A stretch of 64,000 nt of DNA from Halogranum amylolyticum (lineage in GTDB: Archaea > Halobacteriota > Halobacteria > Halobacteriales > Haloferacaceae): contig NZ_FODV01000001.1 of the NCBI RefSeq assembly GCF_900110465.1, positions 496,001-560,000 on the forward strand, read 5' to 3'. Shown here in pieces: positions 42,388 to 49,471 of the stretch. Position 1 is the first letter of the stretch. Each line of letters begins with the position of its first letter. The position numbers and the translations under genes were made by a program. Below the pieces are notes generated by a model, which saw nothing but the letters and a program-made list of their open reading frames with translations, did no database searches and was not told the DNA's origin.

Positions 42388-43530
42388 TCACTCCCAGTGA
42401 CTCCGGTACTCGAACGTCGCCGACCGATCCTCGAAGCGAGACAACTCGAACTGGGTCGTCGGGAACGGCGCGTCCTCGCCCGTCACGAGCGAGCGCACCG
42501 CTCGCCCCACGACGGGCGACAGCATCACGCCGCGGCCGTGGAGTCCCGCGACGACGACGAGGCCGTCGGGTGCCGCCGCGGGCGCGTCGACGATAGGCAA
42601 CCCGTCGGGCGACGCGCAGTCGGCCGTCGGACAGCAGTCCTCCCGCCGAACCGTCCCCTCGTCGACGCCGTCCAGCAGGGGCGCGACGTCGGCCAACACG
42701 GTCTCGCGGAACGACTCTTGGACGCCCATCGACGTCCCCTCGGGGTCCGAGAGGAGCTGTTCGTTGCCGCCGACGAGCACGTCCCCGCGCTTCGTCGGCC
42801 GCCAGTAGACCCGCATCGTCGGCTCCGATCCGAGCGGGACGGAGTCGGAGAGCGGTTCGTCGGGTTCGACGACGACGGCGTTCCAGCGGAGCGGCCGGAC
42901 CGGCAGTTCGACGTAGTCAGCGAGCAGTTCACGCGTCTTCCACCCCGTCGCGTAGACGACGTGGTCGGCGTCGATGGGGCCGTACTCCGTCTCGACGCCC
43001 ACGACCGCACCGTCGTCGACACGAAGGCCGGTGACCTCGTGGTCGCGGAACACGCCCGCGCCGGCCTCCTCGGCCAGCCACTTCAGCGTCATCGCGTAGT
43101 CCAGCGCGTCGAGATACCCCGTCCCCTCGTAGACGAGGCCGCCGCCGTAGGCCGAGAGATCGCCGAAGGCGTCCGGATAGCGAGCTTCGAGATCGTCGCG
43201 TGCGAGGAACTCGCCGCCCTCGGGAGCCTCGTCGGTGTACCGCGCCGCGTCGGACTCGGGAACCAGTCGCACCGTCTCTCGTTCGGTGAACGAGAAGATG
43301 CCCCGTCCGTCGAGCGCGCGGAACTGTTCGAGGGCGAAGTCGGCCCACCCGTCGGGGAACGGTTCGAGTGAGAGCGAAATCATCCCGGAGGCGCGGGAAC
43401 TGGTGTCGGCGGCGACGCCGCCCTTATCGAGGACGACGACGTCGTAGTCAGACGCGAGTTCGCGAGCGACGGCGAGACCGGAGACGCCCGCCCCGACGAC
43501 GACGACGACTCGGTCGGTGTGTGTCGACAT
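42388..43530 (-). CDS. DAO-family FAD-dependent oxidoreductase
   Basis: 380-residue flavoprotein of the glycine/D-amino acid oxidase family. VVVVVGAGVSGLAVARELAS (about residues 8-27) binds FAD; GVMLSPVVGRAVRSLV near residue 340 is the C-terminal FAD segment; GGNEQLLSDPEG and the CCPTADCASPDGLP region line the active site. Start ATG 43530 fits a TATA-like CGTTTTGTC about 27 bp upstream. Substrate not predictable. Confidence 0.8.
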   Translation of the reverse strand: MSTHTDRVVVVVGAGVSGLAVARELASDYDVVVLDKGGVAADTSSRASGMISLSLEPFPDGWADFALEQFRALDGRGIFSFTERETVRLVPESDAARYTDEAPEGGEFLARDDLEARYPDAFGDLSAYGGGLVYEGTGYLDALDYAMTLKWLAEEAGAGVFRDHEVTGLRVDDGAVVGVETEYGPIDADHVVYATGWKTRELLADYVELPVRPLRWNAVVVEPDEPLSDSVPLGSEPTMRVYWRPTKRGDVLVGGNEQLLSDPEGTSMGVQESFRETVLADVAPLLDGVDEGTVRREDCCPTADCASPDGLPIVDAPAAAPDGLVVVAGLHGRGVMLSPVVGRAVRSLVTGEDAPFPTTQFELSRFEDRSATFEYRSHWE

Positions 43531-43755
43531 ATGTCGAGCGATGGGGAGGCTAGACAAAACGCTACGGGTTGTCTGGTGACACGAGACGACCCGACGAACG
43601 GTGGCCGAACGCAAACGCTGTTCCTACAGTAACTTTCATTACAGTCCCGTGCACAGAGAGAGGTACATCATGTCGGTCGTACCCGTACGCGTCTGATTCT
43701 CCACTCCCACGAGTATCGCCGTACGACCGACTGCAGCCATCGACGAATCCGACTG

Positions 43756-44015
43756 TGAGCACACACACCCACCCGACGACCGCGACCCGACAAACCGACA
43801 CCATCGACGCCGAACCGACCTACCAACCCACCATCGACCGTCGGACCGACGACCGGACGGTCCCGACGGCCCCTGCCGACGGCGACCGCGACGACTCGTG
43901 GGTCGCGCGCTGTCAGTCGCAGTTCGACGCGACGCGGACCGACCGACTCGGCAACCTCGTCGACGCGGAGAACCAGGCGATGCCGACGGGGACGACCGAG
44001 TCGCGGGACCCGTAG
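43756..44015 (+). CDS. Doubtful 86-residue ORF
   Basis: GTG 43756 opens VSTHTHPTTATRQTDTIDAE and runs to TAG 44015. It is low-complexity, Thr/Asp/Arg-rich, without recognised domain or promoter. The frame is open further upstream to 43569. It may be part of the decayed sequence filling 43531-44485. Confidence 0.2.
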
Positions 44016-44055
44016 CTACTTTTCGCCGTCTGCCGTCTCGGCGGCCACGACCTGA

Positions 44056-44292
44056 CTCCACGTCTCGGAGCGGGTCGACGTCTACGACTACCGGACAAAA
44101 CTCGAACTCGTGCGACAGAACCGCGAGACGATGTGTCTGGAGAACCGAGAGAACTGTCGCTGTCCGGCCTCTGGCCGGCCGGTCGACCGACTGTTCGTCT
44201 CCGTGAGGGCCGCGGTGACGTTCGGTAGCGCGCCGAACGGCCCCGTCTCTCTGGCCCGTACCGACGATCGACTGCTGGTACTTACGCGCTGA
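44056..44292 (+). pseudogene. Start-less remnant of a small CxxC haloarchaeal protein
   Basis: The frame after an in-frame TGA at 44053 reads LHVSERVDVYDYRTKLELVR, then CLENRENCRCPASGRPVDRL and ends TDDRLLVLTR. It resembles small haloarchaeal proteins of the 'flagella cluster' annotation group with a CPxCGxPF..L motif, but the second Cys is Ser (CPAS) and no start codon covers the conserved beginning. Annotated as a probable decayed copy. Confidence 0.4.
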
Positions 44293-44340
44293 CTCTCCTG
44301 CACCGACGCTCGACGTCCCGCCCTCGTCCCGACCGCTCTC

Positions 44341-44429
44341 ATTCTGTTTTTTCAGAATATCTGCTTCATTCTGATAATCAGTTCTGATAATAATTAAATA
44401 ACTTCCGTAAGTCAGAACTAATATATACA
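44341..44429 (+). promoter_or_regulatory. AT-rich repeat cluster upstream of the CAP-domain gene
   Basis: Contains the inverted repeat ATTCTG-TTTTTT-CAGAAT (44341-44358), two direct copies of TTCTGATAAT (44369-44378 and 44382-44391, 13-bp spacing), a diverged CAGAACTAAT and a TATA-like TAATATATA (44419-44427). The gene starts at 44486, giving a leader of about 35 bases. Looks like a regulated promoter. Confidence 0.5.
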
Positions 44430-44485
44430 GATATTCTCGAACTCCAGTTAGTGTGCCATTCCGAACGCACGCTTGCCTGAAACCC

Positions 44486-45598
44486 ATGACACGAAACGAC
44501 TACACGAGACGGACGTTCGTACGGACGACGACGGCACTGACGGGCCTCGCGGGCTTCTCGTCGCTGGCGGCCGCGGACCACGACGAGTCGGTCGTCGTCG
44601 TCGACGGCACCGAGAGCGACGACATCCAGTGGTACAACCTCGCCGTCACCGGCGAGCTCACGGGAAAGAGCACGGCCGAGGGCGCATCGCGTAACGACAG
44701 CGACTGGCTGGAGTCGACCGCCGTCGCCGGCGGCTACGTCCGCGGCGGGAAGGACGCCTACACGTTCACGGGCGAACTCGTCGGCCTCTGGTCGGACGGC
44801 GATCCCGACGTCTCCGTCGACGGGTCGCGCATCGACCCCGACCCGCTCCGGATGGTGTCCATCCAGAAGGACGACGCGGCGTCGCGCGTCGACTACGAAC
44901 TGTCGGTGAGCGGTCTCCTGTCAAGCAGTGCTGCTAACGGCGCGAGCATCGACGGCGGCGACCGCGTCGCCGGCGGCCGAGCGCGCGGCGACGTCAAGGG
45001 CGGCACCGACAGCTACGCCTTCTCCGGCGACGTCGAGGACCTGAACGCCGACGGCGGCCTCACGGTCGTCGTCGACGGTGAGACGGTCGGCTACGAGGGC
45101 GAGTGGCCGCCGCAGTCGAGCGACGACGGTTCCGACGGCTCCAGCGGCGACGGCAGTGAGACCGGCGGGAGCGACGACCCCGACTCCTTCGCTGCACAAG
45201 TCGAACGCCGCGTCCACGAGAAGGTCAACGCTCGCCGTCGCGCGAACGGTCTAAGCGACCTCGGCTACGACGCCGACCTCGCCGCCGCCGCCCGCGCACA
45301 CAGCCAGGACATGATCGACCGCGACTTCTTCTCGCACGTCGCACCGGGTGACAGCAGTTTCGCCGACCACTACGAGGACGAGGGCGTCTCCTGTAGCGGG
45401 CTCGGCGAGAACATCCTCTACCGGTCGCTCCGTTCGGAGGACGTCGACGCCGTCGCCGAGAACGTCGTCACCCAGTGGATGAACAGCGCCGGCCACCGAG
45501 AGAACATCCTCGACGACGGCTGGCTGGTCGAAGGGATCGGTGCCGTCGTCTCCGACGGCCGCATCTACGTCACACAGGGCTTCGGGAGCGGCTGCTGA
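44486..45598 (+). CDS. Tat-exported CAP/SCP-domain protein
   Basis: 370 residues. MTRNDYTRRTFVRTTTALTG is a twin-arginine signal. Residues about 40-215 hold two similar beta modules (IQWYNLAVTGELTGKSTAEG; VDYELSVSGLLSSSAANGAS), then a Ser/Gly/Asp linker, then a CAP domain (about 248-370): VNARRRANGLSDLGYD, HSQDMIDRDFFSHVAPGD, GENILYRS, MNSAGHRENIL with the paired His/Glu residues of the CAP cavity. Two Cys (SCSG and the final GSGC) could form a disulfide. Extracellular; function of archaeal CAP proteins unknown. ATG 44453 would put residues before the Tat motif. Confidence 0.83.
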   Translation: MTRNDYTRRTFVRTTTALTGLAGFSSLAAADHDESVVVVDGTESDDIQWYNLAVTGELTGKSTAEGASRNDSDWLESTAVAGGYVRGGKDAYTFTGELVGLWSDGDPDVSVDGSRIDPDPLRMVSIQKDDAASRVDYELSVSGLLSSSAANGASIDGGDRVAGGRARGDVKGGTDSYAFSGDVEDLNADGGLTVVVDGETVGYEGEWPPQSSDDGSDGSSGDGSETGGSDDPDSFAAQVERRVHEKVNARRRANGLSDLGYDADLAAAARAHSQDMIDRDFFSHVAPGDSSFADHYEDEGVSCSGLGENILYRSLRSEDVDAVAENVVTQWMNSAGHRENILDDGWLVEGIGAVVSDGRIYVTQGFGSGC

Positions 45599-45797
45599 AC
45601 GTCGACTGACCGCTCCGCTCTCTGCTCGTCCCCACGCTCCGTCTCGACTCCCCCGACTCGTCCGGTCTCGTTTCGCCTCTCTCCTCCTGCGCCGGCTGAC
45701 GCCACTACATATCATACACTTCCGCTGTCGCGCCGCCGACGGGACCTGTCTCTCGGGACGAATCTACGACGACGGCCCGTGTGTGTCGGCAACGCAC

Positions 45798-45847
45798 TGC
45801 ATACACACTGTGCATAATACGATGCGTTTTTATTCCCCATGTGCATA
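45798..45847 (+). promoter_or_regulatory. TGCATA repeats around the nhaC promoter
   Basis: TGCATA occurs at 45798, 45811 and 45842, the last within GTGCATACAC between the TATA-like TTTTTATT (45827-45834) and ATG 45858. Copies on both sides of a TATA box suggest a repressor site. Confidence 0.4.
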
Positions 45848-45857
45848 CACCGAGTCG

Positions 45858-47306
45858 ATGGCAGCACTCGACATCACGCCGCTCACGTTCGAGGACCTCG
45901 ACCCCAAGCGTCGACCGTCGTTCCGGACGGCGCTCCTGCCCGTCTTGGCGGTCGTGCTCTTCCTCGGCGTCGGGTCGGCCGTACTCAAGCTCGACCCGCA
46001 CGTGCCGTTGCTCTGGAGTATCATCTTCGTCGCCGTCCTCGCGCGTCACCGTCTGGGCCTCTCGTGGGACGCTATCGGCGACGGTCTCGCCCGTGGCCTC
46101 CTGATGGGTCGACAGGCGCTTTTCATCATCTTCGTCATCTACGCGCTCATCGCGACGTGGGTCAGCGCCGGGACGATTCCGACGCTGATGTCGTACGGGT
46201 TGGAACTGCTCAGCCCGCAGGTGTTTCTCCCCGTCGCCGCCGTCCTGGGCTTCGTCGTCGCGTTCGCCATCGGGTCGTCGTGGACGACCGTCGGGACGCT
46301 CGGCGTCGCCTTCGTCGGTATCGGGTCGGGGCTCGGCATCCCCGCGCCGATGACCGTCGGTGCGGTGCTCTCGGGTGCGTACGCCGGTGACAAGCAGTCG
46401 CCGCTGTCGGACACGACGAACCTCGCGGCGGGCGTCACCAACACCGACCTCTACGACCACATCCGAGCGATGCGGGCCAGCACGCTCGTCGCCTTCGGCC
46501 TCGCTGCCGCCGTCTACGTGGTGCTCGGCCTGCAGGTCGCGAGCGGCGGGACGACCGGCGGGACGGTGTCGGAGATTCAAACCGCGCTCACCGGGTCCTA
46601 CGCGCTCTCCCCGCTCGCATTCCTTCCGCTCGTCGTCACCTTCGGGCTGGCGCTGCGCCAGTACCCGGCGCTGCCGACGCTCGTGGCGGGCGTGCTCGCC
46701 GGCGTCTTCACCACCATCGTCCTGCAGGGCGCGGGGTTCGTCGAGGCGTGGGAGGTCTTCATGTACGGGACCGCCCCGGAGACGGGCAGCGACCTCGTGA
46801 ACGGACTGCTCGACAGCGGCGGACTCACCGGGTCGGCGTGGACGATCACCGTCGTCGTCGCCGCGCTCTCGCTCGGCGGTCTACTGGAGAAGACGGGCGT
46901 CCTCGCCGTCCTCGCCCACGAACTGGCGCGGTCGGTCCGGAACGTCGGCGGCCTCGTCGCCGGCACCGGCGCGGCAGCCATCCTGACGAACGTGCTCACC
47001 GCCCAACAGTACATGAGCATCGTCGTTCCGGGACTGACGCTTCGGGACGTCTACGACGAGTACGGCCTCGACAACGAGGATCTCTCGCAGGCCATCGAGT
47101 CGGCGGGGACGCCGACCGGCGCGCTCATCCCGTGGCACGCCGGGGCGGTCTACATGGCGGAGGTCACCGGCGTCGCGACGACCGCCTACGCCCCGTACTA
47201 CCTGTTCGGCATCCTCTCGCCGCTCGTGCTGTTCGCCGTCGCTGCGACCGGGGTCGGACTGCCAGACACGTCGGGGTCGACGACGACGCCGAGCGCGGCG
47301 GACTGA
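45858..47306 (+). CDS. nhaC: NhaC family Na+/H+ antiporter
   Basis: 482-residue transporter with about eleven spans. Conserved NhaC segments are FAIGSSWTTVGTLGVAFVGI (about residues 136-155), GAYAGDKQSPLSDTTNLAAG (about 175-194) and TGALIPWHAGAVYMAEVTGV (about 420-439). NhaC members exchange Na+ for H+; some act as malate/lactate antiporters (MleN), so substrate remains open. Leaderless start, TATA about 27 bp upstream. The 45599-45857 gap contains no gene besides these control sequences. Confidence 0.87.
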   Translation: MAALDITPLTFEDLDPKRRPSFRTALLPVLAVVLFLGVGSAVLKLDPHVPLLWSIIFVAVLARHRLGLSWDAIGDGLARGLLMGRQALFIIFVIYALIATWVSAGTIPTLMSYGLELLSPQVFLPVAAVLGFVVAFAIGSSWTTVGTLGVAFVGIGSGLGIPAPMTVGAVLSGAYAGDKQSPLSDTTNLAAGVTNTDLYDHIRAMRASTLVAFGLAAAVYVVLGLQVASGGTTGGTVSEIQTALTGSYALSPLAFLPLVVTFGLALRQYPALPTLVAGVLAGVFTTIVLQGAGFVEAWEVFMYGTAPETGSDLVNGLLDSGGLTGSAWTITVVVAALSLGGLLEKTGVLAVLAHELARSVRNVGGLVAGTGAAAILTNVLTAQQYMSIVVPGLTLRDVYDEYGLDNEDLSQAIESAGTPTGALIPWHAGAVYMAEVTGVATTAYAPYYLFGILSPLVLFAVAATGVGLPDTSGSTTTPSAAD

Positions 47307-47314
47307 CGCGGCCG

Positions 47315-47704
47315 TTAGTAGGTGTTGGCCGTCACCGACCCCACGTCGATACGGACGAGTACGTTGTCGGACCAGGCGTCAAGGTCAACGCCGTACTTTG
47401 GGTTGATCCGGGAGACGGCCTCGTGCGTCGCCTCTTCGTCGTCGACCACCGTCGCCGTCCCGAGGAGCGTCACCCGCCACTGGGCCTGCCCACTCTCGTC
47501 TTTCTGGATCGAGAGGGCGACCTTCGGGTTCTGTCTGATGTTCTGTAGCTTCTGTCCGGTCGTCAGCACCTCGACGACGCCGTCGTCGTAGTGGTACCAG
47601 ACCGGCGCGACGTGGGGTCTGTCGTCGACGCTGGTCGCCAGATGCGCCATGAGCGGTTCGCTCGTCAGAAGACGCTCGATTTCGGGAGAGACGGAACTGG
47701 TCAC
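47315..47704 (-). CDS. Pyridoxamine 5'-phosphate oxidase-like FMN protein
   Basis: 129-residue split-barrel flavin-binding protein of the PNPOx-like group. [20 protein letters not shown] and [18 protein letters not shown] (about residues 34-51) are typical, as is the [12 protein letters not shown] segment. Such proteins bind FMN, F420 or heme; which applies here is not visible. Convergent with nhaC, 8 bp apart. Confidence 0.78.
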   Translation of the reverse strand: MTSSVSPEIERLLTSEPLMAHLATSVDDRPHVAPVWYHYDDGVVEVLTTGQKLQNIRQNPKVALSIQKDESGQAQWRVTLLGTATVVDDEEATHEAVSRINPKYGVDLDAWSDNVLVRIDVGSVTANTY

Positions 47705-47869
47705 GAACTGAGAGAGGTGCGGATTCCGGAAAAAACGTCGTACCGGGGGCGCGGTTCGCCGGTCGTTTGGGGTACGCCGACCTCACGGCGTCAGAGACGT
47801 TCTTGAGACGTCATCAGAACTCGGAGCGTTCTGATTGGCGAACGAGACAGGAAGTGTCTCGTCAACGGC

Positions 47870-48051
47870 AGACGACGGTAACACGGTCGATGGCACGACC
47901 TGTATGCCTCAAGTGGAACGACCACGACTGGTCAGAGTCACCACGCTCAGTTCCCAACGAGGAGCATACGAACCCGCAAGTTGCCTCCGTGGGCCGGTAA
48001 ACGATACCCCCCAGCGCGAGGAAACCTCGTCGTTCACGGCGAGGAGGATGT
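47870..48051 (+). mobile_element. Right-end relic of an IS200/IS605 (IS1341-type) element
   Basis: One frame reads [20 protein letters not shown] to VASVGR, like the C terminus of haloarchaeal TnpB/OrfB proteins; it is followed by the terminal hairpin CCTCGTCG-TTCA-CGGCGAGG (48025-48044) and GAGGATGTCA, the usual right end of these elements in haloarchaea. No tnpA, no tnpB body and no left end are found; 47705-47870 shows only weak traces. The end touches the stop codon of the next gene. Confidence 0.55.
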
Positions 48052-48569
48052 CATACCAGCGAGTCTGGCCGGGTCGCCAGATACTCGAACACTAGACCCA
48101 GCCCCAGTCCGTAAGCGAGGTGGGCTGCGAGCGTCAGCCCGACGTAGAGCACCAGTCCGAGCCCACCGAACCCCTCGTAGAACACGATGACGAACCCGGT
48201 CCAGAGGATGGCCCCGAACGCCATCCCGCTCACCGGTGGCCGTTCGCCCGGGAGATACTCCATCACCGCCGCGAACAGCAGCGGGAACGGCACCATCCCG
48301 TTGAACAGGAATACGAGGTAACCGATGACGATCGCCGGCCCGAACACCTCCAACCCGGCTAACCCGCCCAGTTCGGCGAACGACTCCCTGGAGAACACGC
48401 CGACGGACTCGGCGATGAGCAACACGCCGGTCATCATCGCCGTCCCGACCAGCCCGCCCGCAACCCCGATGACGCCGTCGCCGACGATGCCGATCAACCG
48501 GTCGAACTCGTCGTCTTCGACCTCCATCTCCTCGAACGATTCGTCGTACTCGGTAGGTGTATCGACCAT
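48051..48569 (-). CDS. DUF6789-like membrane protein beside the cox genes
   Basis: 172 residues with an acidic cytoplasmic N terminus (about 25 residues) and four spans: IGVAGGLVGTAMMTGVLLIA, FGPAIVIGYLVFLFNGMVPF, GMAFGAILWTGFVIVFYEGF and a last one rich in Gly/Leu. I recognise the haloarchaeal DUF6789 pattern; such genes often lie next to heme-copper oxidases, as here, divergent from coxB. Its TGA lies at the junction with the IS relic, so the native C terminus may have been altered. TATA-like TTAATACC (48591-48598) is 22-29 bp upstream. Confidence 0.7.
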   Translation of the reverse strand: MVDTPTEYDESFEEMEVEDDEFDRLIGIVGDGVIGVAGGLVGTAMMTGVLLIAESVGVFSRESFAELGGLAGLEVFGPAIVIGYLVFLFNGMVPFPLLFAAVMEYLPGERPPVSGMAFGAILWTGFVIVFYEGFGGLGLVLYVGLTLAAHLAYGLGLGLVFEYLATRPDSLV

Positions 48570-48589
48570 GTTACTACTTACCACACGAA

Positions 48590-48686
48590 CGGTATTAACG
48601 TTCGTCCGTATCGTCGGGACGGTCATAATAGAACGAACGTCGGTCTTTTCGTCATCTACCGTCCCGTATCGTGCAAAGAATAAAGC
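48590..48686. promoter_or_regulatory. Divergent promoter of the DUF6789 gene and coxB
   Basis: TATA-like TTAATACC (minus, 48591-48598) and GAATAAAG (plus, 48679-48686) stand about 25-30 bp before their start codons. Between them, ACGTTCGT (48598-48605) and ACGAACGT (48633-48640) form a perfect 8-bp inverted repeat with a 27-bp spacer, a possible site for a shared regulator. Confidence 0.5.
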
Positions 48687-48709
48687 ATCCATGACAATAA
48701 GTAACAAAG

Positions 48710-49471
48710 ATGAGTGTGGCGACGATGATTCCCACAGCAATCACACTGTTGCACTCGCAGGGGGGGTTCCCGAGCGAGTCACGAGTCGGGGTGTTCGCCG
48801 ATATCTTCGGCGTGTTCCTCGTCCTCGGAACGGTCGTCGGGGTGGTGGTCGTCGGCTACATGTGCTACAACGCCTACCGCTACCGCGACGGCGAGCACCG
48901 CGAGGAGGTGCCCGACCGGCCGTTGCTCGGTGAACTCCCGGGCGACAGCGGCGGCGGCCGAAAACTCCTCTTCTCGTTCACGCTGAGTGCGATCATCGTC
49001 GTCTCGCTCATCGTGTGGACGTACGGCGCGCTCCTCGAGGTCGAGAACGTCTCCGCCCAGGAGGGAGACGACGCTGTCGACGTCCGCGTCGAGGGGTATC
49101 AGTTCGGTTGGCGGTTCGTCTACCCCAACGGCTACGAGTCGAACGAACTCCGCGTCCCGGCGGACACGACGGTTCGACTCTCGGTGACCTCCGAAGACGT
49201 GTTTCACAACTTCGGGATTCCGGCACTCCGCGTGAAGACGGACGCTATCCCCGGCCAGACGACCGAGACGTGGTTCGTCGCCGAGCGGAGCGGCACCTAC
49301 CAGGCCAACTGCTACGAACTCTGTGGGGCGGGCCACTCGTTCATGAACGCGCCGGTCGTCGTGATGGAACCCGACGCGTACGACGAGTGGTACGCGAACA
49401 CCACGCCCACCGAGACGACTGCGACCGAGAGCGCGAACGAGGCGAACGCGACGACGGAGGTGGCGGCGTGA
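48710..49471 (+). CDS. coxB: Cytochrome c oxidase-type subunit II
   Basis: 253-residue heme-copper oxidase subunit II. Two N-terminal spans (about 28-52 and 85-107) precede the cupredoxin domain. The CuA site is complete: His166 in VFHNFG, then CYELCGAGHSFM with Cys201, Cys205, His209 and Met212, so it takes electrons from a soluble or membrane donor such as a halocyanin or cytochrome c. The C-terminal 30 residues are Thr/Glu-rich and probably exposed. Stop overlaps the GTG start of the next gene. Confidence 0.92.
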   Translation: MSVATMIPTAITLLHSQGGFPSESRVGVFADIFGVFLVLGTVVGVVVVGYMCYNAYRYRDGEHREEVPDRPLLGELPGDSGGGRKLLFSFTLSAIIVVSLIVWTYGALLEVENVSAQEGDDAVDVRVEGYQFGWRFVYPNGYESNELRVPADTTVRLSVTSEDVFHNFGIPALRVKTDAIPGQTTETWFVAERSGTYQANCYELCGAGHSFMNAPVVVMEPDAYDEWYANTTPTETTATESANEANATTEVAA

